64,000 bases of DNA from positions 213,064,373-213,128,372 of the forward strand of contig CP136061.1 in NCBI GenBank assembly GCA_032622095.1, given 5' to 3'. Origin of the DNA: Siphonodentalium dalli. Lineage: Eukaryota; Mollusca; Scaphopoda; Gadilida; Siphonodentaliidae. The notes below the pieces were generated by a model that ran no database searches, was not told the origin of the DNA, and worked only from the letters and a program-made list of their open reading frames with translations. Every line of letters starts with the position of its first letter. The first letter of the stretch is position 1. Positions 43,513 through 55,483 of this stretch are shown one piece after another. A program made the position numbers and the translations under genes.

Positions 43513-44280
43513 TACAGTAAAACATCTCCAAACCAAACACCCTTTGGCCTAAATTTTCTGTTCCGTTTAGAGAGCTAGGTGTTCGGTTTGAAGAAAACTG
43601 CGCCATCACAAAACAATAAGTTGACATTACAAAGATGTAAATACTCTATTATTAATGTTGAAAACTCCATCCAACTATAGTGTATCATATCAAGTGATGT
43701 AAAAACAAACTACCAATGATGTGATCATACTGTGAATTTTTCAATTGTTCACTAAAGGTGTGAAACGAACATGATATCTAGTAAGGCACCTGTTTTTGTT
43801 GTTGGGATAAAAAGCATTACCCGGAAAAAAAGACACTTGATTAGGCCAGTATGCTATAAAATGGTACAACATCACTATTCTGACGTGCAGGGGTGGATTT
43901 AATTTTTTTAATTTGTATAGTATTTTGTAGCACTGGGTAGATTTTGTATAGCATTCCCTTCCAATACATGTTATTTTCAATGTAAATTGCCTTAATTGGT
44001 TAGCAGAAATAGGAAATTACATTGCAAATTGCAATGCGATTCCAGTTATATCGAGCCCTGCCGACGTGCATACACATTCGGTTTCCAGAGGTCCAAATGC
44101 ATGTGTTAGGACATATGGACTTTAAATCCCGACTGCTGTTCGGAATGGAGAGGTTTCGTTTTAAAGAATTAATTCTTGGTCACATTGCACTTGGATGAAT
44201 TAGAGACGGCCCAGTTTCTTCAGTATAGAGAGGGATTTGGATTATAGAGGGTCCGGTTTGGAGAGGTAAAAGTTACTGTA
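43513..44280. mobile_element. mariner-like MITE with CAGTAAAAC...CTCCAAACC ends
   Basis: The left end TACAGTAAAACATCTCCAAA pairs with the right end TTTGGAGAGGTAAAAGTTAC, followed by TGTA. TA borders on both sides. Inside are GGTTTGAAG/GGTTTCCAG-type subterminal phrases and AT-rich filler, no transposase. The open frames inside (minus 43352-43627 and 43741-43980) have no recognisable product. Confidence 0.55.
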
Positions 44281-45083
44281 CTAGTAACTGACTACATGTC
44301 TTCCAATCCCATTCCCCACCTCACTTTTACACAGTACTAGGACAAGTAAATAGTTAATCTAACTCTGGTGGGGATTGGGGGCTCCACTAACATATTTGAT
44401 AGTAACAGAAATTTTTTTGCCGCTGCCAGGCTATAACACTATTCTAGATTGTGGCAAACATGGACAAAGGATAAATTTGGAGACAAATCCAACTTTGATA
44501 TGGAATTAGTAAGTTGACATAATCAGATGTGTTGTAATTTACCCTCTTTGCTGCTATAGCCTATAGGTCTGTACTGAGTACAGCAGGGGGGGGGGGGGGT
44601 CGGAAAATAATTTCAGGCACGTATGGCATTTTTTCCCTTTCGATAATTTTTTGTACCCACCCACCCCCACCGCCAATTTTTTTTCCGTTTTCGGCAGTTT
44701 TATCCGACCAAAATCATTGTATCTCAATGAAACAGTGTATGATTTTCCAGGATTGTGAACTTTCCACAGAGTAAATTTTAGTGTTTTCGTGATATTCAGT
44801 ATTATATTTTTCCACTGAAAAATGGCAATAGCATAAACGGTCCAGAACATGCCTTGACATTATTCAGCAGTGAAGAGGTCAATGTAATATTCCAAGCCAC
44901 AAAATAAACCTAGCCTGTGTTTCACAAATGGTCAAAAATATTGGCCAAATTAATTTTCTGGCCTTAACTTCTGTATTAACCCAGGACTGCAAGGCACATC
45001 TTTCTGAGGCTTTTGATGAACACACTTCATCCTCCGGACACTTTGTTTCTGGAGAAACGAACAATGATCCACTGATTGTACTA
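44281..45083. other. Intergenic; G-run dispersed repeat at 44585-44720
   Basis: A run of about 14 G at 44586-44599 is followed by TCGGAAAATAATTT, CCCACCCACCCCCACCG and AATTTTTTTTCC, like the repeats near 34905 and 36070. The rest shows nothing recognisable. Confidence 0.4.
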
Positions 45084-45197
45084 TTAATATGCCTTCATTT
45101 GATGATCTCTGGATGAGACTTTAGAGTTTTTCGGAATTGTCGACTTGTTTCTTGTTGGGTTTGACAGCCACCTGGAGATACTTTCATTCTTTTTTCT
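45084..45197 (-). CDS. Weak candidate terminal exon, unknown protein
   Basis: On the minus strand, TTTATTTTCAG precedes an open stretch of 37 codons ending in TAA (ESISRWLSNPTRNK, then STIPKNSKVSSRDHQ). The composition is polar and Ser/Lys-rich, like a protein tail. The segment is not obviously repetitive and is richer in GC than its flanks. I recognise no family and no partner exon, so this may be chance. Confidence 0.15.
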   Translation of the reverse strand, partial: RKKNESISRWLSNPTRNKSTIPKNSKVSSRDHQMKAY

Positions 45198-45222
45198 CTG
45201 AAAATAAAGGATACCACATTTG

Positions 45223-45490
45223 TTAACCCTTTCTTTCAATACTAAACACTCATTGATGAGTAGTTCCCTTAGGAAATGTTCAGATAATAAGTGTGTGTTT
45301 GTCGAACTTAATATCTGAACATATCCCAGCAATGAATATGAATGATTTTTAATAGCACTTGTATCATCTTTTTGTCATTTTGTCATCGACTCAATTATCG
45401 TGAACACCCTTCCAAACGAATAATAGACCATTCCAATGTATACTTTTATAACTGAATGAGATAATCCACTTAGTATAGATAGGGTAGTAA
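45223..45490. mobile_element. Family P TTAA element
   Basis: TTAACCCTTTCTTTCAATAC at the left and CTTAGTATAGATAGGG at the right (decayed TTAA). A central GTTCAGATAATAAGT / ACTTAATATCTGAAC hairpin is present. Confidence 0.65.
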
Positions 45491-45556
45491 ACATGGAGTG
45501 TCTCTTCCATGCACATTCTGGGCTATAATATAATAATTCAGATCCAAAAACACCAG

Positions 45557-45805
45557 TTAACTCTATCACGACAGGAGCTGCACTTGAATATCATTAAAGA
45601 TCCTGTATCAGTGTATTCTCTTATATATGCAAGTCTCCCATAGGGAGCCTCGCACATATAAGAGAAATCACTGGCTGTCAAGGTAAATATTGTTAGGCCA
45701 ATGTATTCTCTTATATATGCGAGGCTCAAATATATAAGAGAATGCATTGGCACAGGGTATTCGCAAAATTTCAAGAAGCTCCAGTACTAGTCATGGAAGG
45801 CTTAA
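45557..45805. mobile_element. Family A' palindromic TTAA element
   Basis: From TTAACTCTATCACGACAGGA to TCATGGAAGGCTTAA. It holds two ATTCTCTTATATATGC modules. It is followed after ten bases by another family P copy. Confidence 0.65.
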
Positions 45806-45814
45806 CAGAAGCCT

Positions 45815-46010
45815 AATTACCCCTTTCTTTACTAAATACTCGCTGCCGAGTAGTTCCCCTAATTAATTAGGAAATGTTCAGATAATAAGTTAAAAAATGG
45901 CCATTTCCCACCAATGAATAGCAATCCTTTTGCTCTTGTAATATGTCTGTTTGTCATCTGCTTATTACTCCTGAACATCCCTCCAGATGAAAATAGACCA
46001 TTCCAATGTT
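45815..46010. mobile_element. Family P TTAA element, right end missing
   Basis: AATTACCCCTTTCTTTACTA, GTTCAGATAATAAGTT and CCCTCCAGATGAAAATAGAC are present. The terminal TAGTATAGAAAGGGTTAA is absent. Confidence 0.55.
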
Positions 46011-46194
46011 GTTTTTTTCACCTGAATATGATTTACAGACTTTTTTTCAATGCTTTGACCTTTTCCAATATTTAATGCCAAGTTTTTATCAATTTTTTAC
46101 ATAACATTGATTTTGAGATGAGAAATCTCATTATTGGCGAGTTATTAATAATGAAAATAAGAACAAAGTAGATGTATTTACATGCACTTGTTAA

Positions 46195-47105
46195 TGACTG
46201 ATGGGTATTGCTGTTAAAATAATCACATCCATTAAAACCGCCATAAAAAGTAAGAATATTAAAATATAGACAGATTTTGTTCTTATAGTAATCATAAATA
46301 TTGCATAAATAGCATGTTATTGTCAAGATAGTACAACGTGTTAGTAAACAAAAGCCATATTATGTTACAGTACATAAAGAATATGCGATAAGCAAAATAC
46401 TCAACACCGGGGAGACCCCACAAAGTAAAATACTGGTATAGCACTCGCTAATCCTCACCACTCAAGATTTAGGTGTTGAATGGGTCACCCTGAATCACTC
46501 TCCAAAAACGAGAGGCCGATCATGATCAGCAGATGTTTAACCCATAACTTGGCGATAGTGATTAGCTATTTTCAGCGTGGCCGCTAAAATCCATAACATT
46601 CAATGTTAATCTTCAAAGATTAAACAAATTATTTTTTTTTATTCTGAAAAAGGGCCATAACTCCGTTAAAAAAATTGGATCAAACCCATATTCGAACTTG
46701 ATCTGTATTTTGGGCTGAGAAACATACGAAATTTGGTTCCGATTGGATAAAAAATGTTTTAGTTATTGCACCATGCGTCAAGTGTCTGCGGATAGATGGA
46801 CATCTAGCTCGATGGACTAACAAACAATCAGTGGTCAATCCGAATTTCGACACTATGTGTACCATACTATGGTATGGTTACACACAAAAATCGCCACAGT
46901 GTTGAGTGTTTTCCTTATTACACACTCTTTATGTGCTGTATATAAACAAACACTCGGCTCACACAAAGTGTGTTTTGTGGATAATATCGCATTCATACTA
47001 TCATAAAACTATACTATTGGTATATTCTTGAGGATTTTTTTTATAATTTGGTAACTTTCATTTCTAAATTATAACCAACAACCAAGGCCATCCGGCCTTT
47101 AAAGA
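46195..47105. repeat. Family I element, diverged copy with insertion
   Basis: Begins ACTGATGGGTATTGCTGTTA with AAAACCGCCATAAAAAG, and ends with CCAAGGCCATCCGGCCTTTA. Between about 46400 and 46880 it is interrupted by other sequence, including a GGGCCATAACTCCG monomer. Confidence 0.45.
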
Positions 47106-47280
47106 AACAAATTTGTACTTTAATTTCTCCGGCCTCATGTACATGTACGCTCCTGAAACCAACGACATATGCTACATGCTCCAATTTGCCAATTTGCTGA
47201 AAAACAATTTCAAGCAATTTATTTATAAGCAGTGAATAATACTTCCAAATATATTATGTGAATTTAAAATATCATGATGA

Positions 47281-47420
47281 GAAAATGAGGCCTAAGCAGA
47301 ATGAGGTTCCCATGCAGAGATTGAATTTAGTGATGCTAGCATGCTGTAAGGGGTAGCGTCACTAAATTCACCCTCCGGGACCTCATTCGGCAAATGTCCA
47401 GCACCATATTTTGAGGCATG
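47281..47420. repeat. Family B foldback, variant-end subfamily
   Basis: GCAGAATGAGGTTCCC at the left and CAGCACCATATTTTGAGGC at the right. It shares the unusual right end with 34362-34577. Confidence 0.6.
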
Positions 47421-48757
47421 GCTGATGGAAATGAAATATTGTGAGAAACGAGACCAGCTTCATTTAATTACCTGTTCATAACTTAGTCGGTCAGATGGAA
47501 GACTAAATGTATTGCTGAAATAGTTGAAACATTTATTAAGCATGCAAAACAAGGGGTACAAATCACTACACCCCGAGACTTAAAAGTAGTGCTGAAATAA
47601 TGGAATTATGTATTAAGCATGCAAAAATTCTAGATAAAAATCACTACATTTCCAGCACATCTAGAATAAAACACTAGTTATAGATCAAGGTAATAATAGA
47701 AAACATTTAGTCAGAATATTCTTACTCTTAATATCACTTGCTGCAGACTATCATGAAATTAATTAATGCAATATATTTCGAAATAAAAGGCCGCTTGGTC
47801 ACACAGCCCCCAAAAGAGGTGGGCAGGTGGCTTCATTGGACGATGGCGTTTTCATAAGCGAACAATTAAATAATGGCAACAATCATTGGTTCCAGCTTTG
47901 CTACCAATCATCTATGTGGTTAACACACCATCAGTAAATTCAAAGTCTGTTAAATATTAATGAAGTTTATATCATCCGGACAAGAAAGTAATCAGCAAAT
48001 TTTAAATCAACAAGGACCATAACTTTGATAAAAATGGGCGGACCACACCCATATTAAAACTTGTCCTATAATTTTATGTAAGTAATCCATATACCAAATT
48101 TGAAAATAATCAGATAAAGAAAATGAAAGTTATCATCCAGAAACCAAAATAATTGGCAAATTCTAAGTAGACAAGGAACATGACTCTGGTAAAAATGGGT
48201 GGACTGCACACATATTCAAATCTGACCTGTGACACTAACCTAAATGCTCACATACCCACTCCCCCCTCCCCCATTTTTTTTTTTGCGAGGGACAATCACT
48301 CATGAAAGTGAGAAAATATCATCCCTGACTTTATGGCTTAAAGTCATCATTAAATGTCTATTGGAGAGGAACGCCCCAATCAACTTCCAGTTATCGAATA
48401 TGATGGACAGTTAAATATAGCAAAATTAATATCAAGGACCTAGTTAGCAATTAATATCGATGTAAAAGCAACATAAACCCCATTTCAACCTCCTGTAGCA
48501 AAGTGAATTTAGCCCTATGACAATATAATGACATACATGTATTTGAATGAGCTATCGAACAATGCACAATGTCAAAGTTTACATTCCAACTGGCATATTC
48601 CTTTAAGTTATACCCATATGTTGTTTAACTCAGGTACTGACCAGTATCTAGCTCCTGAGTTATGATAGAACATTTGAGAAACAATATCTACATGTACATC
48701 AAGCAAATATCAATGATACGGCCGCCCCAACATGCTGATGTTCCACAAATTGAGACT
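47421..48757. other. Intergenic; two 'CATAACT' monomers, otherwise nothing
   Basis: At about 47930-48240 two ~150-bp tandem monomers share AAGGACCATAACTTTG / AAGGAACATGACTCTG, then AAAAATGGG and GGAC.ACAC.CATATT, and ATCATCC.GAAACC. Around 47520-47660 a ~100-bp stretch (AAACATTTATTAAGCATGCA) is also imperfectly repeated. No gene is recognised. Confidence 0.45.
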
Positions 48758-49033
48758 TTAACCCTTCCATTAATGGAGCTTCGTGAAATTTTGCAAAAAT
48801 CCTGAGCCATAGGGAGCCTCGCATATATAAGAGAATGCATTGGCCTAACAATATTTACCTTGACCTTGTAAGCCTGCCTCGCATGTATAAGAGAATACAT
48901 TGGCCTAACAATATTTACATTGACCTGGTAAACCAGTGCATTCTCTTATATATGCAAGGCTCCCTATGGGATATATATGAGTTAATGCACTGGCACAGGA
49001 TCTTTAGTGCAGCTCCCGTCATGAAAGGGTTAA
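48758..49033. mobile_element. Family A' palindromic TTAA element
   Basis: TTAACCCTTCCATTAATGGA at the left and CGTCATGAAAGGGTTAA at the right. The palindromes are partly deleted (first left arm missing). Confidence 0.65.
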
Positions 49034-49094
49034 AGAAGAGAGCTACTATCAATCTAATTTTAGTCATGCAAACAATACAGCACTGGGTTAGAAG

Positions 49095-49348
49095 CAAGCC
49101 TTGAAATAGTGTGCCTGTCATTTGCAGAATGAGGTTCCCAGAGGGTGAATTTAGTGATGCTACCCCACATAGCGGGCTAGCATCACCAAATTCACCCTCT
49201 GGGAACCTCATTCTGCTGAGGTGTAAGCAGAATGAGGTCTCCATAGGGTGAATTTGGTGATGCTAGCCCGCTATGCGGGTTAGCATCACTAAATTCACCC
49301 TCTGGGGACCTCATTCTGCAAATGACAGGCACACTATTTCAAGGCTTG
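49095..49348. repeat. Family B foldback element (short form)
   Basis: Nearly identical to the copy at 15362: CCTTGAAATAGTGTGCCTGT at the left and GGCACACTATTTCAAGGC at the right. The whole 254 bp is close to a perfect double palindrome, which suggests recent activity. Confidence 0.75.
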
Positions 49349-50570
49349 GCTAGAAGGGTACACAATCTGAATAATTAAAAATGATCATAATTATATAGCA
49401 CTTCTAATCTAAAAGCCAAGCGGATAAAACTTTCTCACATGCTGAAGAGCCAAGAGTGCTGTGAGTAAAGCCACTGGCAAATTGTTATAATAATAATACT
49501 GACATTTTTATATATAGCAGTTTGCGTTCCAAAATACACCTAATTAAATATTCGCTTTTGAAATGTTCCTGGTACATGTATCTAAATAGGTCGAAACATG
49601 CCTGAACTACCTTTATATGAGTATGCTGTGTTACAAAAAGATGCATTGCAGTCATGAAAAATACAACTTTGAACAAGATGTTTGGGACCCAAACAAAAAC
49701 AGCAATATGCACAAGATGGAACAGAAAAGAGCGTTCTGTGTTTAAAGTGATGTGAAACGTAAATTGAACCTCACAATTGAGTTCCCTGCGTTATTCTGTG
49801 GAAAGACTGAATAAAATAACCCCCATACACGAAATGCCCTAACCAGATATCAGTTTGTACTAATTATACGGCCACGTAACTAACTATTTACTTTCCCTCA
49901 ATCGGGACGAATAATTCCACTGTAAACGCGAAATAAATACACTAACGAGTTGTCGTGTGCAGTCGCGGAAACACCCGAACACTTCCGACTTGGTCGGGAT
50001 TGAGTCGGCTTTCGTTCTCAGAAAATAGCTTCCGTGGAGGGAGGCCGTTTGCTGGAATAGCGTAACATCAGCTTAATAAAACGAAAAACAAGCGGTATAG
50101 TCAATTCGAATGGGAGGGATATAAAAGGAATTATTGCCTGAAATCACCAACGGAAGAACATTGACCGAGTTATGAAAGAATTATAATCAAAGTGGTCATG
50201 ATCGAGCAATGAACAACGGTAACAGTTGAAAATGTTACTATTTATAGAAATTTGTAATCGTTGCAGATCGTTGACCGATTTTATGATCGAACTACAGCAG
50301 GTACAGTCTCGTGCAGAAAGAGTTGTCTTACATGTGTATTTCAAACTGTTTAATTACCTGTGCAATGCTACATGTGTGCCATATTGCTATTCACTATTCT
50401 AGTACAGACCGTATTTGTTTGGGACAGCGATAGTGATATAGATATCCATATGGAATTATGTTTTCTTCAATTTTTGAGTTTATATAGGCCCAAATAAATA
50501 TACCATAAGATGGACTCAATCATTGACAGTTAAAATTGGATGGAAGTAAAGAAGTGTTGTGTATTTGCAC
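49349..50570. other. Intergenic; one dispersed repeat, otherwise nothing recognised
   Basis: 49575-49690 (AAAAAGATGCATTGCAGTCA, AAAAATACAACTTTGAAC) is a diverged copy of 63544-63645. A slightly CpG-richer patch at about 49925-50070 (GTCGCGGAAACACCCG, CTTCCGACTTGGTCGGG) could be regulatory, but nothing proves it. Confidence 0.4.
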
Positions 50571-51165
50571 TAAGTAAGCGCAATTGCTTTATGCTTAAGC
50601 GCAAATATTTGTATGCAAATAAATAATAAATGTAAAAAAGACTCCCATGTGATTTGCTCTAAACTCAAAAACATTACTCAAACATAGGTGAGGACTCCAC
50701 CAGATCCCATACTAAGATGGATGTTCAGACTGAGGAAACCAGTTGGAGATAGGTACATGTATTTGCTTAAGCATAATTCATTTCAATTACGCTTAAGTGT
50801 AAATGAAATCCACTTAAGCGTAAATGAGTTGCGCTCAACCGTAATTCATATACACCCCCATTGAACTCCACATACTCAAGCTGAAATGGATGCAACCACA
50901 TTACTAATGCCAGTAAGTTATCATACATCAGATTATACAAATATACATATAAGGTAAGACAGCCGATGAAATTATTGCTCTTAATATAATTCCAATGTAT
51001 TATGATAACGCATAAGTCAATTATGCTTAAGCGTAAATGATTACATTAAGCGTAACTGATTTACGCTTAAATGCAATTAGTTAATATAAAATGTGAAAAT
51101 GAATCATTTGCGCTTAAGCGCAAGTATATGTCTATCAATATATTTGCGCTTAAGCGCAAATACCT
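50571..51165. repeat. Cluster of GCGCTTAAGCGC palindromes
   Basis: At least nine variants of the 18-mer palindrome TTTGCGCTTAAGCGCAAA, in exact or decayed form (for example ATGCTTAAGCGCAAAT, TTACGCTTAAGTGTAAA). They are spaced irregularly over 600 bp, and several more lie at 51715-51790. The centre TTAAG/CTTAA is constant while the outer bases vary. No coding capacity. Confidence 0.6.
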
Positions 51166-51298
51166 AACACTCCCTTTATACTTCCCTCTGATTGTGAATG
51201 ATAGAGTCCATCTCATAGTATATTATCATGGACCCATAGTAGTAGCCCCATATAATACTGAAACATTGAAGAAAAAATATTTCCATATGCATATATCA

Positions 51299-51662
51299 GC
51301 ATCTCTGTCCCTGGTGTCCCAAGAATTGGTGCCTCACTCCCAGAGCTCTAGTATATTTTATTAAAGGGACATCTCCTACACAGATATATACCATTTCCAT
51401 GGCCATAAATATGGAATTCGGGGTTACTGGGGACTCGCTTCCCTCATATGGTGTACTTATTGACTTGAAATTGGGGAAAACCCCAATTTTCATATTATCA
51501 GCATCCCTGCCCCCAAGAATTTGTGTCTCCATCCCAGAGATCTAGTATATTTTATAAAAGAGATATATCCTGCACATATCTCTACCATTTCCATGGTCAT
51601 AAAAGAGATATTGGGGTTACTGGGGGGGGGGGGGGGGGTGCTTCCCTCATATGGTGGGTCTG
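51299..51662. repeat. ~200-bp tandem duplication
   Basis: The phrase CAGCATCTCTGTCCC at 51299 returns as CAGCATCCCTGCCCC at 51499. Both are followed by AGAGxTCTAGTATATTTTAT, CCATTTCCATGG and GGGGTTACTGGGG. The second copy carries a ~17-G run at 51624-51640. Confidence 0.65.
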
Positions 51663-51811
51663 TGCCATTTAAAATTAATTCAGGGGGGTGATATCAATGC
51701 ATATTAATTTTTATTTGCGCAAATGATTTACACTGAAGCGCAAATGATAGATGTTATTTTGCGAAATATTTGCGCTTGATCGTAAATGAATAATAAATGT
51801 GAAATGGGTAT

Positions 51812-52625
51812 CCCATACATGAAATGCCGTATCTATATGCTATAGCGCGTATATCCTACAGGTCTGGGTGAACCACCGATCAATCAATAACAGCCCGATC
51901 GGGCTAAAGTAGACCGATCAGTCTAAAATAGACCGATCGTTCTTTCACAGCCAGCTTGAATCTTGGATAAAGGGAGTAGGCCTACTCTAAATTGTTCTTT
52001 CAAGTGAATTAAATAGGCCTCCCATACATGAAACGCCTTATCTATATACTATAGCGCGCATACCCTACATGTCTGGGTGAACCACCGATCAATCAATAAT
52101 AGCCTGATCGGGCTAAAATAGACCGATCGGGCTAAAATAGACCAATCAGTCTTTCACAGCCAGCCTGAATCTTGGATAAAGGGAGTAGGCCTACTATAAA
52201 TTGTTCTTTCAAGTGAAATAGGCCTCCCATACATGAAACGCCTTATCTATATACTATAGCGCGCATACCCTACAGGTCTGGGTGAACCACCGATCAATCA
52301 ATAATAGCCCGATCGGGCTAAAATAGACCGATCGGGCTAAACTGACCGATCGGTCTTTCACAGCCAGCCTGAATCTTGGATAAAGGGAGTAGGCCTACTA
52401 TAAATTGTTCTTTCAAGTGAAATAGGCCTCCCATACATAAAACGCCTTATCTATATATCCTATAGTGCGCATATCCTACAGGTCTGGGTGAACCACCGAT
52501 CAATCAATAATAGCCCGATCGGGCTAAAATATACCGATCGGGCTAAAATAATCCCATCGGTCTTTCACAGCCAGCATGAATCTTGGATAAAGGGAGTAGG
52601 CCTACTCTAAATTGTTCTTTCAAGT
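51812..52625 (+). repeat. Four-copy ~205-bp satellite with CGATCGG palindromes
   Basis: Units start at 51812, 52021, 52226 and 52430, each opening with CCCATACAT. Each unit holds GGTCTGGGTGAACCACCGAT, two or three AGCCCGATCGGGCT / AGACCGATCGGTCT palindromes, and GGGAGTAGGCCTACT. Copies are roughly 90 percent alike by eye. The palindromic core varies most in its CCGATCGG blocks. Confidence 0.85.
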
Positions 52626-53792
52626 TACAACCATTTTTTTGTAAAAAAAATTATTCTTATTCATTTTGAAACTAATGAAAGACAATTTTGAAACTAATGA
52701 AAGACAATGTATAATTTTTTGCTGGTATATTCATCATAAATTTGAACAAATCTTCAAGCAAACAAAATTTCAATATTCAAGAAATCTCTTACAACAGTGT
52801 CAGGAAGACCAATCGATCTAGCTCAGCACGATTGGTCTATTGTGATGTCAAATATTATTGAAATATTGCTTATAATTTACATTTACAGAAGTCAATAATT
52901 CGCATGCAGATAACTTCACCTTGTATTCGGCCAAATATGTTGACGTTAGATTAGAAGGCAGAATTCCCAGATTTGTTTATTATTGGTGAACCTGGATAAT
53001 TTCGGAGGTGTGCCAATCGTCTTTAGCACACTGTGAATACGTACTCATTCTCTCCTAAATTTGCAAAAATTCCATATATATATATAAATATATATACAGA
53101 GTGTGAAAACTTTGTTAGTTGCCAAATAATTGTCGACATTTTACTTAGAAAACTTGAATGCAAAAACTATGATAGGCCCCCTATTATTTTGTTTGTTTTT
53201 TTCTCTTTTTGTTGAATCTACTTTCGTTATCGACATGCCGGCCTTTGTTTTGGCTGTTCTCCCAGTCGTGCGTGCGAGCCGATCGTCGTTATTCGGGTGG
53301 TTCCGATTTCCTCCGAATATAATTCCATGAGACTCCGCGCGCTGATTCGCTCCGAAAATGTGTTTGTATCTGAGAAGATTTCTTACTCTGATCGCAGTTT
53401 TCAACAATTTAATACAGGGCGAGTACCGCACTAATAATATGCCACATTGGGGTTTTATTTCTAGTTTTTTATGACCTTTCTTGTGGTATATCGGGCACAG
53501 TTCTGTCTGACATCAAATATATGCCCACCGGGAGTGAAGCTAATGACTTTAATAGTCTATTCCTGATAAGGTAGAATTAAAGAGCGTTTGTTTGACTTCT
53601 ATGCGAAAAGTTGAAAACAGCTGAAAAACTGCTGCGAGGATGGCAAATATTTCTCAGACTATGTTGCTGGTATATCAATATTTCGTGTATTTATCGACCT
53701 ATCGTACACCCACTTCCAAATTATGTAGACCAATATTTGGAAGCTCGAATGAGTCATATGTCCGTTAAACCAATTACTTCCTCAAAGATGCT
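52626..53792. other. Intergenic; CpG-rich patch at about 53220-53350
   Basis: Mostly AT-rich. A local CpG-rich stretch (GTGCGTGCGAGCCGATCGTC, ACTCCGCGCGCTGATTCGC) stands out from the background and might be a promoter or old exon. No protein similarity is seen in the frames crossing it. Confidence 0.35.
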
Positions 53793-54113
53793 TTAACCCT
53801 CCCATAACAGGAGCTTCCTGAAATGTTGTAACAACCCTGTGCAATCTCTTATATATTTGAGTCTCCCATGACTGGAGCTTCCTTAAATTTTGCGAAAACC
53901 CTGTGTCAAAGCATTCTCATATATATGTGAATCTCCCATAGGGAGCCTTGCATATATAAAAGAATACATTGGCCTAACAATATTTAACTAAACATTGAAA
54001 GCCATGCATTCTCTTATATATGAGAGGCTCACTATGGAAAAACTCACATATATAAGAGAATACACAGGATCTTTAATGCTGCACAAGCACAGTTCCCGTC
54101 ATGAAAGGGTTAA
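53793..54113. mobile_element. Family A' palindromic TTAA element
   Basis: TTAACCCTCCCATAACAGGA at the left and CGTCATGAAAGGGTTAA at the right. An internal duplication of the left segment (GGAGCTTCCTGAAAT / GGAGCTTCCTTAAAT) is visible. Confidence 0.65.
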
Positions 54114-54256
54114 TGGGTTGGATATAGAAATTAAAAAATTAGCAAAATTAAAAAAACAAAACAATTATTAGTACTGTCACCGTGCTGAAAAATCTGAAGC
54201 AAACAATGCTGTCCATAGTGAGATAAAAAGCATGGCAGCTTTCTTAAAATCTTGCT

Positions 54257-54261
<5 letters not shown>

Positions 54262-54288
<27 letters not shown>

Positions 54289-54703
54289 CTATCCATTTAT
54301 TACACGCATTCTACAGGTACCCCATTTCAATTGGTGGGACAATTATTACCTTATGAGCCTGACGACTCAGTGACCATCTACTGCTCCCCGGGGACAGGGG
54401 GAGGTACAGCCACAAAGTGGCTTGCATACTGACAATATCTTTGATTGCTCATAATCAGGTACCCTTTTCAATGCATGGATGGTGCGAAACAGACACAGTA
54501 CAAGCGACCTTGCTCAAGGGTCACAACTTGGCACGAAATATGAACAGCATACAATCCAACAATTGTATGACGATCAGTTTGGCCAAGCCACTGCTGTGTG
54601 AAACTCACATTACACAGCAAGGGGCTGCAAACTCACATCACTGTGTTGACAGCGAAGGAAAGTCTGAATCACTAATTTCCACTGGACCACGAAGCTCCAC
54701 TAT
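54262..54703 (-). repeat. tRNA-derived SINE, reverse orientation
   Basis: The 5' end is at the right (CCACTGGACCACGAAGCTCC, reverse of the A-box region). The body contains CGACCTTGCTCAAGGGTCAC, the inverse of 711-740 in the first SINE. An (AAT)n tract at 54262-54289 marks the 3' tail. Confidence 0.7.
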
Positions 54704-54909
54704 TTATGCATGGATGCTCAATAATGTAGGACATCAAAGCAGGCGAAAACTGAATAATGCACCTCGCCAACTGAGCCATTTTTATTTCACTCCCATGATC
54801 ACAAATAAGTTATGATACCCATCCACTGACTGATTATGCGGGAGCTATGGATTCGATCTTTATTATAGAGATAGAAAGACTGATTTCCTGATATGGTAAA
54901 AATAAGGAA

Positions 54910-55170
54910 TTAACCCTTTCATGACGGGATCTGTGCTAGTGCAGCATTAAATATCATGTGCCAGTGCATTCTCTTATATATGAGAGTCTCCCAAATGGAG
55001 CCTCACATGTAAAAGAGAATGCACTGGCTTACAAGGTCAATGTAAATAATGTTAGGCCAATATATTTTCTTATATATGCGAGGCTCCCTATGGGAGACTC
55101 GCATATATAAGAGAATGCATTGGCACAGGGTTTTCGCAATTTCAGGAAGATGCAGTCATGGAAGGGTTAA
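54910..55170. mobile_element. Family A' palindromic TTAA element
   Basis: Good copy: TTAACCCTTTCATGACGGGA at the left and TGGAAGGGTTAA at the right, with two ATATATG palindromes. It serves as the clearest reference for this subfamily. Confidence 0.7.
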
Positions 55171-55483
55171 GATAATTTCTGTGTAACAATTATTATAAAA
55201 CAGGTTAGGTTGCACCCATAACAAAATTAATTATGTTCGTGAAAGTGTCCATCAAATTCAAACAACGCTGTGCACATATGCCCATTTTATCAGCCCTCGA
55301 AATTAGGAAAAATATCCCATGCCAAATGTAATGCTGTGGCATGTTAGATTCCATATATTACCATGGCATTGCTTATTGCGAGGACTGTTTTATTATAAGT
55401 GTTCAGTTGATAACTCTGATGTTATATGTTTTGGAGCCCCCTCTTTCAAATTGTGTAAACATTTCATATAATTTGGGCCCATT

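Noticed and set aside
49095-49348. Frames reading '[12 protein letters not shown]...[13 protein letters not shown]' at many sites (for example 7489, 15494, 37205, 56588)
   Set aside because: They look like a conserved peptide family, but all come from the palindromic modules of family B foldbacks. They occur on both strands because the modules are palindromic, and stops and indels are random.
51812-52625. Possible regulatory operator array
   Set aside because: The CCGATCGG palindromes lie in a ~205-bp tandem satellite without a nearby gene. Reported as a repeat only.
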